Source: Agromyces sp. H66
GTDB taxonomy: Bacteria; Actinomycetota; Actinomycetes; Actinomycetales; Microbacteriaceae
DNA: 64,000 nucleotides
Reading direction: 5' to 3'
NCBI RefSeq assembly: GCF_004959775.1
Contig: NZ_SJZG01000007.1
Location: forward strand, 62,001-126,000
The translations under genes and the position numbers were made by a program. The notes beneath the pieces are model-generated. The model was not told where the DNA came from, made no database searches, and saw nothing but the letters and a program-made list of their open reading frames with translations. Of this stretch, positions 35,437-43,999 are shown one piece after another. The stretch's first letter is position 1. Each line of letters begins with the position of its first letter.

Positions 35437-36348
35437 ATGGCCTTCGCAGCGTTCGCGACGGCGGAGGCGCAGCCCCAGGCACCCAAGAAGAAGAGCCGCA
35501 TCGCGCTCTTCCTCCTGCTGCCCGGCATCGCGTACCTCGTGCTGTTCTTCCTCGCCCCGCTCATCTCGCTCGTGCTCACGTCGCTGCAGGCGCCGCGGGA
35601 GTTCGGCGACATCGGCCAGTTCGACTACGCGTTCAACTGGCAGAACTACGTGACCGTCATCCAGCAGTACCTCCCGCACATCGCGCGGTCGTTCGGGTAC
35701 GCGCTGGCCGCCACCGTGCTGGCCCTGCTCTTCAGCTATCCGCTCGCCTACTTCATCGGCGTGAAGGCCAGGCGCTGGCCGCTGCTGCAGAGCCTCATGC
35801 TCGTGCTCGTGATCGCCCCGTTCTTCATCAGCTTCCTCCTGCGCACGCTCGCGTGGAAGCAGATCCTCTCCGACGAGTCGATCATCATCTCGTCGCTGAA
35901 GGCGCTGTCGCTGATGGCCCCCGACGCGCACTTCACGGGCACGCCCTTCGCCGTCATCTTCGGGCTCACCTACAACTTCATCCCGTTCATGACGCTGCCG
36001 CTGTACACGACGCTCGAGCGCCTCGACACCCGGTACCTCGAGGCCGGCAGCGACCTGTACGCGAACCCGTTCACCGTGTTCCGCAAGATCACGGTGCCCC
36101 TCTCGATGCCCGGCATCGTGGCGGGCACGCTCCTCACGTTCATCCCGGCGGCGGGAGACTACGTGAACGCGAGTCGCGACTTCCTCGGCGGTCCCGACAC
36201 GCAGATGATGGGCAACGTCATCGAGGCCAACTTCCTCGTGCTCCTGAACTATCCGGCGGCGGCGGCCCTCTCGATCATCCTGATGGCGGCGATCCTGGTG
36301 CTCGTCGGCATCTACGTGAAGCGTTCCGGAACGGAGGACCTGCTGTGA
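35437..36348 (+). CDS. potB: Polyamine ABC transporter permease 1
   Basis: 303 residues, six membrane helices after a short basic N-terminus (PKKKSRIALFLLLPGIAYLVL). The cytoplasmic EAA loop is recognisable (LEAGSDLYANPFTVFRKITVPLSMPGI), which docks on the ATPase. Its order, immediately after PotA and before the second permease, is that of PotB. It ends with a GTGA overlap to the next gene. Confidence 0.9.
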   Translation: MAFAAFATAEAQPQAPKKKSRIALFLLLPGIAYLVLFFLAPLISLVLTSLQAPREFGDIGQFDYAFNWQNYVTVIQQYLPHIARSFGYALAATVLALLFSYPLAYFIGVKARRWPLLQSLMLVLVIAPFFISFLLRTLAWKQILSDESIIISSLKALSLMAPDAHFTGTPFAVIFGLTYNFIPFMTLPLYTTLERLDTRYLEAGSDLYANPFTVFRKITVPLSMPGIVAGTLLTFIPAAGDYVNASRDFLGGPDTQMMGNVIEANFLVLLNYPAAAALSIILMAAILVLVGIYVKRSGTEDLL

Positions 36349-37247
36349 GCGGCGAAGTCCAGGCGGGGGCCGTGCTCGGCGGTCTCGCCGAGCAGGAGCA
36401 GCGGGAGGGGGCACGCATCCCGATCCAGAAGCCACGACGACGCCGCATCGGCCTCGGCGACTGGTTGCTTCCGGCCTACACGATCATCGCGTTCGTGTTC
36501 CTGCTCATCCCGATCGTCTACACGTTCGTGTTCTCGTTCAACGACTCGATCAAGTCGAACATCTCTTGGCGCGGGTTCACCTTCGACAAGTGGCTGAACG
36601 TCTGCAGGGTCGAGGGCGGCGCGGTGTGCGAGGCCTTCGGCAACAGCGTCGTCATCGGCCTCACGGCCACGGTGATCGCCACCACGCTCGGCACCATGAT
36701 CGCGATCGCCCTCGTGCGCTACCGGTTCCGGGCGCGTTCGGCGATCAGCCTCCTGCTGTTCCTTCCGATGGCGACGCCCGAGGTCGTGCTCGGCGCGGGG
36801 CTCGCCGCCCAGTTCCTCGCGGTGGGCGTGCCCAAGGACATGACGACGATCATCCTGGCCCACACCATGTTCTGCATCAGCTTCGTGGTCGTCACGGTGA
36901 AGGCGCGCGTGGCGAGCCTCGATCCGGCGCTCGAGGAGGCCGGGCGCGACCTCTACGCGTCCCCGGCGCAGGTGTTCTGGCGGGTCACGTTCCCGCTGCT
37001 CACCCCGGGCATCCTCGCCGCCGCGCTGCTGTCGTTCGCGTTGAGCTTCGACGACTTCATCATCACGAACTTCAACTCGGGTTCGACCTCCACGTTCCCG
37101 AAGTACGTGTACATCTCCGCATCGCGCGGCATCCCGGCCGAGGCGAACGTCATCGCCTCGGCGGTGTTCCTGTTCGCGCTCGTGCTCGTGATCGGCGCGC
37201 AGGTGTCGCGCGCGGCCCGCGCGAAGCGGCTCGCGAAGCTCGGCTGA
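36345..37247 (+). CDS. potC: Polyamine ABC transporter permease 2
   Basis: 300 residues from a GTG overlapping the upstream stop. A charged N-terminal tail of about 35 residues precedes six membrane helices. The EAA loop reads LEEAGRDLYASPAQVFWRVTFPLLTPGI, and SFALSFDDFIITNFNSG is a PotC hallmark. It is the last gene of the importer operon, with a long hairpin 17 bases after its stop. Confidence 0.9.
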   Translation: MSGEVQAGAVLGGLAEQEQREGARIPIQKPRRRRIGLGDWLLPAYTIIAFVFLLIPIVYTFVFSFNDSIKSNISWRGFTFDKWLNVCRVEGGAVCEAFGNSVVIGLTATVIATTLGTMIAIALVRYRFRARSAISLLLFLPMATPEVVLGAGLAAQFLAVGVPKDMTTIILAHTMFCISFVVVTVKARVASLDPALEEAGRDLYASPAQVFWRVTFPLLTPGILAAALLSFALSFDDFIITNFNSGSTSTFPKYVYISASRGIPAEANVIASAVFLFALVLVIGAQVSRAARAKRLAKLG

Positions 37248-37263
37248 CGGGCGAGCGACCGTC

Positions 37264-37334
37264 GCGACTGCGCCATCTCGTGCGTCTCCGCGCCACGTCG
37301 AGTGGCGCGGAGGCCGCCGAGATGGCGCAGTCGC
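37264..37334. terminator. 71-bp palindrome between convergent genes, probable bidirectional terminator
   Basis: The outer arms 37264-37280 and 37318-37334 are perfect 17-bp inverted repeats. After a 5x5 internal mismatch, the inner arms 37286-37296 and 37302-37312 pair over 11 bp around the loop gtcga. It lies exactly between the stops of potC (+) and the asparaginase gene (-). There is no T-run, as is common for actinobacterial terminators. A mobile palindromic repeat is an alternative. Confidence 0.7.
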
Positions 37335-37351
37335 CGCCAGGGCCGCGAGGC

Positions 37352-38341
37352 TCAGACCGTGGCGCGCACCTCGCCGACACGGCGTTCGCCGCCCATGACC
37401 CACAGGTCGAGCTCGGTCTGCACGGCATCGACGGCGGCATGCTCGATCGAACCCGAATCGGCGAGCAGGCGCAGCGCGATGATGGTCGAGGCGCGCGACG
37501 ATCCGTCGAGCACCTTCAGCGCCGTGGTGGTGCCGTCGGGGGCGGTCATCACCATGACCCCCTCGGCGCCCACCTTCGCGAACACGCCGAGGCGCTCGAT
37601 CGCGACGGTGTCGGGCTGGCCGGGTCCGCCGACGGCCCACGGGTTCTCGCGCACCGCCTCGGTGAGCGCCGCGGCTTCGCGGAACAACGCGAACGGGGAG
37701 GACGCGGCGGCCGTCGTGATCTTCTGGATGCCGCGGGCGAGCGCGCCCAGGCTGATGGCGTGCACGGGGGCGCCGCAGCCGTCGACCGCGGTCGCCGCCG
37801 GCCGCTCGCCGGTGAGGCGCTCGACGACGTCGAGCACCCGCTTCTGCAGCGGATGCTCGGGGTCGAGGTAGCCGTCGAGGGACCAGTCGTTCGCGACGCA
37901 CGAGAGCAGCATCGCCGCGTGCTTGCCCGAGCAGTTCATGTATATGCGCTCGCGGGCGCCGCCGCTGCGGATCAGGTCCTCGCGCGAGACCTGGTCCGAC
38001 GGCGCCGCCGGCGGGCAGCCGAGCGCCGATGGCGGCAGCGATACCCGGTCGAGCAGTCCGCGCACGAGCGAGACGTGCGCCGCCGTGCCCGAATGGCTCG
38101 CCGTGGCGATCGCCGCGTCCTCGCCGCGCAGCGTGACGCCCGAGGTCATGACGGCCACCGCCTGGAACGGCTTCAGGCAGGACCTGGGGAAGACGGGCGT
38201 GCGGATGTCGCCGAGGGCACGCACGACCTCGCCCTCGGGGGAGAGCACGACGGCGGAACCGGCGTGCCTGGACTCGATGAAACCACTGCGCTCGACCACG
38301 GCGAGTTCGACGGCGTCGCTGACGGAGAATGTACCGGGCAC
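37352..38341 (-). CDS. L-asparaginase II family protein
   Basis: 329 residues from the GTG at 38341, 4 bases after the stop of the GABA transaminase gene. Family motifs are ERSGFIESRHAGSAVVL at the start, FPRSCLKPFQAVAV, NCSGKHAAMLLSC (with the nucleophile region) and DGCGAPVHAISLGALA. This thermolabile asparaginase type is known from Rhizobium and actinobacteria. It shares an operon with GabT, so it may feed amino-acid nitrogen metabolism; a direct role in polyamine use is not evident. Confidence 0.85.
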   Translation of the reverse strand: MPGTFSVSDAVELAVVERSGFIESRHAGSAVVLSPEGEVVRALGDIRTPVFPRSCLKPFQAVAVMTSGVTLRGEDAAIATASHSGTAAHVSLVRGLLDRVSLPPSALGCPPAAPSDQVSREDLIRSGGARERIYMNCSGKHAAMLLSCVANDWSLDGYLDPEHPLQKRVLDVVERLTGERPAATAVDGCGAPVHAISLGALARGIQKITTAAASSPFALFREAAALTEAVRENPWAVGGPGQPDTVAIERLGVFAKVGAEGVMVMTAPDGTTTALKVLDGSSRASTIIALRLLADSGSIEHAAVDAVQTELDLWVMGGERRVGEVRATV

Positions 38342-38345
38342 CGGG

Positions 38346-39722
38346 TCACCCGAGCGACGCGAAGCCGTCGTCGAGCACGCGGAGTCCGTCGTCGATGAGG
38401 GCGTCGGTGACCGCGAGGCTCGGCAGGAAGCGGAGCACGTTGCCCCACGTGCCGGCGTTGAGGAACAGCACACCGTGCTGGGCGGCATAGGCCACCAGCG
38501 CCGAGACGGCCTCGGGGTTCGGCTGCTTCGTGGTCTCGGCGGTGCCGGGCTGCACGAGCTCGATGGCCACCATCGCGCCCTTGCCGCGGATGTCGCCGAT
38601 GACGTCGTAGCGCTCCTTGAGGCGCTCGAGGCCGGCCTTCAGGGTGCGCCCGATGCGCTCGGCCTCGTCGAGGAGGTGATTCTGCTCGATCGACTCGAAC
38701 ACGGCGATCGCCGCGGCGCAGGCGACGGGGTTGCCACCGAACGTGCCGCCGAGGCCGCCCGGGTGGGAGGCATCCATGATCTCGGCACGACCGGTGACCG
38801 CGGCGAGCGGGAGTCCGCCGGCGATGCCCTTCGCGGAGAGCACGAGATCGGGCTCCCAACCGAAGTGCTCGCTCGCGTAGTACCGGCCGGTCCTCGCCAT
38901 GCCGCTCTGGATCTCGTCGGCGATCATGACGACGCCGTGCTCGGTGCACCAGGCCTGGAGCCTCGGCAGGTACCCGTCGGCGGGCACCATGAAGCCGCCC
39001 TCGCCCTGGATGGGTTCGACCACCAGGCACGCCAGGTCGGTCGCGCCCACGACCTTCTCGAGGTAGGCGATCGTGCGCGCCGCGGCGTCGGCGCCCGACA
39101 GGCCGTCGCGGTACGGGTAGGAGCTCGGCGCGTGGTAGACGTCGCCCGCGAACGGCCCGTAGCCGGTGGCGTAGGGGTGCGCCTTGTAGTTCATCGCCAT
39201 CGTGAGGTTGGTACGGCCGTGGTAGGCGTGGTCGAGCACGGCCACGGCGCGGCGGCCCGTGTGCTTGCGGGCGATCTTCACGCCGTTCTCTACCGCCTCG
39301 GCGCCCGAGTTGACGAGCACGGACTTCTTCGCCCAGTCGCCCGGCGTGTGCTCGGCGAGCAGCTCGGCGACCCGCACGTACTCCTCGTACGGCGTGATGG
39401 TGAACAGCGTGTGGATGACGTCCTGCAGCTGGTCGGCGGCGGCCTGCACCACGCGCTGCTCGGTGTGGCCGACGGTGGTCACGCCGATGCCCGCGCCGAA
39501 GTCGATGAACCGGTTGCCGTCGACATCGACGAGGACGGCGCCGTTGGCGCGCTCGATGTACACGGGAAGGGCCGAGGACACGCCGGCGGAGACGACCTTC
39601 GAACGTCGGGCGTGCAGTTCCTCCGACTTCGGACCGGGGATGGCGGTCACGACCCGACGCTCCTGCGGCACGGAGTACACCGGGGCGGTCGCGGTCTCTG
39701 CGGGAATCTGGGTGTCAGTCAT
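38346..39722 (-). CDS. gabT: 4-aminobutyrate aminotransferase
   Basis: 458-residue class III PLP enzyme. The Schiff-base Lys298 is in LVLSAKGIAGGLPLAAV. MIADEIQSGMARTGR and LDHAYHGRTNLTMAMNYKAHPY are characteristic of actinobacterial GabT, which converts GABA and 2-oxoglutarate to succinate semialdehyde and glutamate. It completes a route from imported putrescine through 4-aminobutanal to GABA in this window. The succinate-semialdehyde dehydrogenase expected next is not encoded here. TAGGCT lies 9 bases upstream of the ATG as a probable -10. Confidence 0.92.
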   Translation of the reverse strand: MTDTQIPAETATAPVYSVPQERRVVTAIPGPKSEELHARRSKVVSAGVSSALPVYIERANGAVLVDVDGNRFIDFGAGIGVTTVGHTEQRVVQAAADQLQDVIHTLFTITPYEEYVRVAELLAEHTPGDWAKKSVLVNSGAEAVENGVKIARKHTGRRAVAVLDHAYHGRTNLTMAMNYKAHPYATGYGPFAGDVYHAPSSYPYRDGLSGADAAARTIAYLEKVVGATDLACLVVEPIQGEGGFMVPADGYLPRLQAWCTEHGVVMIADEIQSGMARTGRYYASEHFGWEPDLVLSAKGIAGGLPLAAVTGRAEIMDASHPGGLGGTFGGNPVACAAAIAVFESIEQNHLLDEAERIGRTLKAGLERLKERYDVIGDIRGKGAMVAIELVQPGTAETTKQPNPEAVSALVAYAAQHGVLFLNAGTWGNVLRFLPSLAVTDALIDDGLRVLDDGFASLG

Positions 39723-39814
39723 GGTGCCCCAAGCCTATCGCCGCGGGCGGAGCCCGCCGCGGCCGGGAGGGTGCACAATCGAGGACGGGACGGTACCGGT
39801 CGAGAGGACGAGGG

Positions 39815-40294
39815 ATGCTCGGGACACACCACTACACGCTCGAGGTCGAGTGGCAGGGCGACCGCGGCGAAGGCACGTCGAACTACCGCGCCTACAGCCG
39901 GGCGCACGTCGTGCGCGCCGCCGGCAAGCTGCACGACATCGCGGGGTCGAGCGACCGGGTGTTCCACGGCGACCGTGAACGATGGAATCCCGAGGAGCTG
40001 CTGCTCGCGGCGCTCAGCGAGTGCCACATGCTCTCGTACCTGCACGTCGCGACGCGGCACGGCGTCGTCGTGCGCGGCTACTCGGATGCCCCGACGGGCA
40101 CCATGGTCGAGGACGGCCGCGGCGGGGGTTCCTTCACCGAGGTCGTGCTGCGTCCACGCGTCACGGTGGCGGATGCCTCGATGCTCGACGCCGCCCGCGA
40201 GATCCACGCCGAGGCGTCCGAGAAGTGCTTCATCGCGGCATCCGTCGGCTTCCCGGTGCGCCACGAGCCCACGATCGTGGTCGCCGCTCCCTGA
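39815..40294 (+). CDS. OsmC family protein
   Basis: 159 residues. The OsmC/Ohr fold is indicated by the central LLLAALSECHMLSYLHVA with its redox cysteine and by a second cysteine in EKCFIAASVGFPV near the end. OsmC/Ohr proteins reduce organic hydroperoxides; this subgroup is not clearly Ohr or OsmC. The ribosome site is gagaggacgaggg before the ATG. Its stop codon TGA lies within the repeat CCCTGAGCCTGTCGAAGG, so the final Pro and stop are supplied by that element. Confidence 0.82.
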   Translation: MLGTHHYTLEVEWQGDRGEGTSNYRAYSRAHVVRAAGKLHDIAGSSDRVFHGDRERWNPEELLLAALSECHMLSYLHVATRHGVVVRGYSDAPTGTMVEDGRGGGSFTEVVLRPRVTVADASMLDAAREIHAEASEKCFIAASVGFPVRHEPTIVVAAP

Positions 40295-40349
40295 GCCTGT
40301 CGAAGGGAGCCTGTCGAAGGGAGCCGGCGAGCCGCTTCGATGGACTCAG
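40289..40349. repeat. CCTGAGCCTGTCGAAGG repeat element with tandem 14-mer and hairpin
   Basis: The 14-mer GAGCCTGTCGAAGG occurs twice head to tail (40293-40306, 40307-40320). CTGAG/TCGAAG at the left pair with CTTCGA/CTCAG at 40335-40349, making a stem that spans both 3' ends of the convergent genes. The element overlaps the OsmC stop (40292-40294) and the stop of the lipoprotein gene on the other strand (40346-40348). A close single copy is at 43930-43948. It probably also serves as a terminator. Confidence 0.7.
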
Positions 40350-41254
40350 CGACCGGAGGCCGCGGCCGGCAGCGTGGGCTGCGCCGGGCAGGCGTGCCCG
40401 CCGACGAGGCGCGAGCACGGCGGGAAGTACGACGGCAGTCGCTCCGCCTGCGGGTCGCCGAACCAGCGATGCCAGATGCGCCAGAAGTTCAGGTTGCCGA
40501 ACGCCGAGCAGGCGTCGCCCTCGTCGGGATCCGCGAGGGTCGCGTCGCTCGGCTGGTACGGGGTGTAGTTGTAGAGGTTCGCCGTGGCCTGGTTGCGGAT
40601 CTCGACGGGCGAGGCGCCGCACGCGGCGTCGGGGTGGTACCCCACCTCGACGGTGCCGATGCGGAACCTGCGGTCGGGCTCCTCGGTGTACTGCCGGAAC
40701 TGCCAGGCCGCGTTGTAGACCTGGTTGAAGAAGCCGAAGTACTTCGCGTCGCAGTCGGCCGTGTCGGGGCATCCGTAGCCGGTCGCGCGCTCGTAGCCGT
40801 ACGGCGTCGGGCGGGTGAGCAGCGACTGCTCCTTCTGCAGCAGCACGATCAGCGTGCGGGGGCTCACGCCGCAGGCATCCGCGACCTTGGCGACGATGCG
40901 ACTCGCGCGCTCCCGGATGCCGCCGCGATACTCGCCGCAGTGCGCGCCGCCCTCGGCGGGCTGGGTGGTCGTCGTCTGCGTGAAGTCGGCGAGGCAGCGC
41001 ACGCCCTCGTCGGCACGGCACGGCACCGACTCGAAGAACTCCTGGATCTCGTCCTCGGTCATCGCCCCGCTGTCGTAGAAGGCGTCGTCGCTCACGATGT
41101 GGCCGGGGTCGAACTCCGAGGTCGACGGCTCCGACCAGCCCGGCGCAGCGGGCAGCCGCGCTCGGCCGGCGTCGTCGGCGGGCACGGTGCACGAGGCGAG
41201 CGCCACGGCCACGAGTGCGACGGCGATGCCTCGGGCGACGTCGGCGATCCTCAT
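40346..41254 (-). CDS. Secreted hemagglutinin-type lipoprotein, possible lysozyme-like fold
   Basis: 302 residues. The signal peptide ends in a lipobox LASC with Cys22. The body resembles actinobacterial proteins annotated as hemagglutinin: VISDDAFYDSGAM, then paired cysteines, CGVSPRTLIVLLQKEQSLLT, and GYGCPDTADCDAKYFGFF with QVYNAAWQF. The LLQKEQ glutamate sits where a lytic-transglycosylase-like catalytic Glu would be, so peptidoglycan cleavage is a guess. Many cysteines suggest extracellular disulfides. TATCGT 7 bases upstream of the ATG looks like a leaderless promoter. Confidence 0.7.
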   Translation of the reverse strand: MRIADVARGIAVALVAVALASCTVPADDAGRARLPAAPGWSEPSTSEFDPGHIVSDDAFYDSGAMTEDEIQEFFESVPCRADEGVRCLADFTQTTTTQPAEGGAHCGEYRGGIRERASRIVAKVADACGVSPRTLIVLLQKEQSLLTRPTPYGYERATGYGCPDTADCDAKYFGFFNQVYNAAWQFRQYTEEPDRRFRIGTVEVGYHPDAACGASPVEIRNQATANLYNYTPYQPSDATLADPDEGDACSAFGNLNFWRIWHRWFGDPQAERLPSYFPPCSRLVGGHACPAQPTLPAAASGR

Positions 41255-41300
41255 CGTGTCGACGATACCGGGCGCGCGCGAGGGCAGGCTGGGAATCCGG

Positions 41301-42062
41301 TCAGACCCGCTCGCGGGGCACGACGCGGTCGGCGATCTTCGCCAGCGTCCCCGACGGCGGCGTCTCGTTGTAGCGGCCGGCGAGCTCCTGGCCCGTGAGT
41401 GCGTGGATGGCGGCCATCACCTCGTCGGTCGCGGCGCGACGTGCACGACCGGAGGACGAGGCGCCGTGCCGGCTCAGGTCGAGCGGCGCGCCGAACCGCA
41501 CCGTGACCGGACGGATGCGGGGGAGCTTCGCGCCGACGGGCTGGATCGCCTCGGTGCCGATGAGCCCCACCGGCACGACGGTCGCACCGGTTTCGAGGGC
41601 GAGCCAGGCGACACCCGTGCGCCCGCGGTACAGCCGGCCGTCGAGCGAGCGGGTGCCCTCGGGGTAGAGCGCGAACGCGGCGCCCGTCTCGAGGATGCGG
41701 CGACCCTGGTCGAGCGCCTCCTGCGCCTGTGCGCCCGCCCCGCGCTCGACGCTCACGGCGCCGATGGCCGTGAAGAACGTGCGGGAGATCCAGCCCTTCA
41801 GGCCCGTGCCCGTGAAGTAGTGCGACTTGGCGAGGAACTGCACCGGCCGGGGCGACGCGAGGGGGATGACGATGCTGTCGACGAACGACAGGTGGTTGCT
41901 CGCGAGGATGACCGGTCCGCGCTTCGGCACGTGCTCGGCGCCGGTGATGGTCGGGCGGTACAGGAGCCGCACGAGCGGACGCAGGATGCCGCGGACGATG
42001 CGGTACAGCGGACCCTGCCGCACGACGGGCGCCGGAACGGCGTCGGCTTCGATCTCGCTCAC
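41301..42062 (-). CDS. 1-acyl-sn-glycerol-3-phosphate acyltransferase (PlsC family)
   Basis: 253 residues from the GTG at 42062; the ATG three bases upstream is an alternative, but the GTG fits the 6-base leaderless spacing. The acyltransferase motifs are NHLSFVD (the HX4D catalytic pair), a central FxxR-like region, ALYPEGTRS and VPVGLIGTEAI. It makes phosphatidic acid from lysophosphatidic acid and acyl donor at the membrane. It is a monocistronic gene divergent from the phosphopantetheinyl-transferase-like gene. Confidence 0.9.
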   Translation of the reverse strand: MSEIEADAVPAPVVRQGPLYRIVRGILRPLVRLLYRPTITGAEHVPKRGPVILASNHLSFVDSIVIPLASPRPVQFLAKSHYFTGTGLKGWISRTFFTAIGAVSVERGAGAQAQEALDQGRRILETGAAFALYPEGTRSLDGRLYRGRTGVAWLALETGATVVPVGLIGTEAIQPVGAKLPRIRPVTVRFGAPLDLSRHGASSSGRARRAATDEVMAAIHALTGQELAGRYNETPPSGTLAKIADRVVPRERV

Positions 42063-42068
42063 CATCCG

Positions 42069-42074
42069 ACCATA
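42069..42074 (-). promoter_or_regulatory. -10 box of plsC-type gene, leaderless
   Basis: TATGGT on the minus strand, 6 bases before the GTG at 42062; it supports that GTG over the ATG at 42065. Confidence 0.5.
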
Positions 42075-42161
42075 GGCGGGCCGGCATGCCCGGGTCGGAA
42101 TATTGCGTCGCCGGCAGCGCGAGCACGGCGCGGCCGGGCCGGATGCGCGAGGATGGGACGC

Positions 42162-42800
42162 ATGGACGTCACGACGGAGGGCGAGCTGGTCGAGCTCGAG
42201 GGGACCGGCGTGCGGGTCCTCGTGTTCGCGGGTTCCCGACGGCCGCCGTCGGCCGACGCGGCGCTCCGCGGGCTCATCGCGAGCTCGTCCGGCGTTCCCG
42301 CCGAGGACGTCGAGCTCGAGCACGCCTGCGCGACGTGCGGCGCCCGCCACGGACGGGTGGCGGTCGCCTACCCGCTGACGGCGTCGGGCGCGCCCTGGTA
42401 CGCCGACGTGGCCGTGTGCGGCGACGCCGTCGTCGCGGCGGCGGCCACGCGGCATCCGCTCGGCATCGGCATGGAGTCCGCGACGCTCGACGCGGGTGAG
42501 GCCATCGACGAGGCGGCGTTCCACGCCGACGAACGGCGCGCGCTCGACGAACTCGACGCGGCGCGGCGCGCGCTCGTGCGCGCCACCCTGTGGGCCCGCA
42601 AGACCGCGCTGCTCCGCGCCGTCGGCCACACCGACTTCATCGAGCCGTCGCGGCTCGCGCTCACCATGCCCGGGGCCGACGGCGGGGTCGGCCGCATCGT
42701 GCGCAGCGTCCCCGAGTTCGGCTCGGTGTGGCGACGGGTCGAGTTCCACGACGTGCCCGTGCCGGGCAACCGCGCGGCATCCGTCGCCGTCATCACCTGA
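42162..42800 (+). CDS. 4'-phosphopantetheinyl transferase-like protein with altered metal site
   Basis: 212 residues from the ATG at 42162. The layout matches the Sfp-type superfamily: [16 protein letters not shown], then a GI.ME segment, then a WARK helix. In active enzymes the second motif is G(I/V)D(I/V)E and the third W..KE, supplying three Mg ligands. Here they read GIGME (Gly103 for Asp) and WARKT (Thr148 for Glu), leaving only Glu105. It is therefore either inactive or uses different chemistry. A gcgagga ribosome site lies about 8 bases upstream. It precedes dxr by 40 bases. Confidence 0.65.
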   Translation: MDVTTEGELVELEGTGVRVLVFAGSRRPPSADAALRGLIASSSGVPAEDVELEHACATCGARHGRVAVAYPLTASGAPWYADVAVCGDAVVAAAATRHPLGIGMESATLDAGEAIDEAAFHADERRALDELDAARRALVRATLWARKTALLRAVGHTDFIEPSRLALTMPGADGGVGRIVRSVPEFGSVWRRVEFHDVPVPGNRAASVAVIT

Positions 42801-42828
42801 ACGAGAACGCCGCGTCGGTCTCCGGCCG

Positions 42829-42834
42829 TACAGT
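42829..42834 (+). promoter_or_regulatory. -10 box of dxr, leaderless
   Basis: TACAGT followed by 6 bases and the GTG at 42841, without a ribosome site. Confidence 0.55.
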
Positions 42835-42840
42835 GGGACG

Positions 42841-43935
42841 GTGCGCAGCGTCATCATCCTCGGCTCATCCGGTTCGATCGGCACGCAGGCGCTCGACGTC
42901 ATCCGCGCCAACCCCGACCGCTTCGAGATCGTCGGCCTCGCGGTCGGATCGAATCGGGCACTGCTCGAGGCGCAGGCCGCGCAGTTCGGCGTGGAGCACA
43001 CCGCCGTCGGCATCGACGAGGCCGTGCAGCTCGTGCGCGACGTCGACGCCGACGTGGTGCTGAACGGCATCACGGGCTCGGTCGGGCTGGGGCCCACCCT
43101 GGCCGCACTCGAACGCGGAACGACGCTCGCCCTGGCCAACAAGGAGTCGCTCATCGTCGGCGGCGATCTCGTGACCCGGCTGGCGCAGCCCGGCCAGATC
43201 GTGCCCGTCGACTCCGAGCACTCGGCGATCGCGCAGGCCCTCCTCGCCGGCACCCACGCCGAGGTGCGGCGCCTCGTGCTCACCGCCTCGGGCGGTCCGT
43301 TCCGCGGGCGCCGCCGGGCGGACCTCGTCGACGTCACGCCCGCCGAGGCGCTCGCCCATCCCACCTGGGACATGGGCCTGGTCGTCACCACGAACTCCGC
43401 CACGCTCGTCAACAAGGGCCTCGAGGTGATCGAGGCGCACCTGCTCTTCGACGTCGACTACGACCGCATCGAGGTCGTGGTGCACCCGCAGTCGATCGTG
43501 CACTCGATGGTCGAGTTCATCGACGGCTCCACCATCGCGCAGGCGTCGCCGCCCGACATGCGACTGCCGATCTCGCTCGGCCTCGACTGGCCGCACCGGG
43601 TCGCCGCCGTCGGGAAGCCTCTCGACTGGACGACCGCGACGAGCTGGACCTTCGAACCGCTCGACGCCGAGGCGTTCCCGGCCGTCGCCCTGGCCAAGCA
43701 GGTCGGCCGCGCCGGCGGCGAGTACCCCGCGGTGTTCAACGCGGCGAACGAGGAGGCCGTGACGGCGTTCCACGCCGGCCGCCTCGGCTTCACCGACATC
43801 GTCGACACGGTGCGCGCCGTCGTCGAATCCCACGAGGCATCCGCCGACCGGGTCTCGGTCGCCTCGCTCGCCGAGGCGGAGCGCAGCGCCCGGCGCGCGG
43901 CGGAGGCGCGCATCGCCCGCGTCGCAGGTCCCTGA
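42841..43935 (+). CDS. dxr: 1-deoxy-D-xylulose 5-phosphate reductoisomerase
   Basis: 364 residues. This is the second step of the MEP isoprenoid pathway (NADPH-dependent conversion of DXP to MEP, target of fosmidomycin). The N-terminal Rossmann motif is [15 protein letters not shown]. The metal and substrate motifs are [31 protein letters not shown] and [12 protein letters not shown], all intact. It shares the pathway with ispG at 62596 and stands, as often in bacteria, next to an rseP-type protease gene. Its stop codon lies in a CCCTGAGCCGGTCGAAGGG repeat. Confidence 0.96.
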   Translation: MRSVIILGSSGSIGTQALDVIRANPDRFEIVGLAVGSNRALLEAQAAQFGVEHTAVGIDEAVQLVRDVDADVVLNGITGSVGLGPTLAALERGTTLALANKESLIVGGDLVTRLAQPGQIVPVDSEHSAIAQALLAGTHAEVRRLVLTASGGPFRGRRRADLVDVTPAEALAHPTWDMGLVVTTNSATLVNKGLEVIEAHLLFDVDYDRIEVVVHPQSIVHSMVEFIDGSTIAQASPPDMRLPISLGLDWPHRVAAVGKPLDWTTATSWTFEPLDAEAFPAVALAKQVGRAGGEYPAVFNAANEEAVTAFHAGRLGFTDIVDTVRAVVESHEASADRVSVASLAEAERSARRAAEARIARVAGP

Positions 43936-43948
43936 GCCGGTCGAAGGG
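43930..43948. repeat. Single copy of CCTGAGCC(T/G)GTCGAAGGG repeat
   Basis: CCCTGAGCCGGTCGAAGGG differs by one base from the element after the OsmC gene. It contains the dxr stop TGA (43933-43935), so the protein ends in Pro encoded by the repeat, as in the OsmC protein. Confidence 0.65.
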
Positions 43949-43999
43949 CGGCATCCCGTTCTCACAGCCGAACGACAGCCGTCGCAGAGCCGGCGGCAG

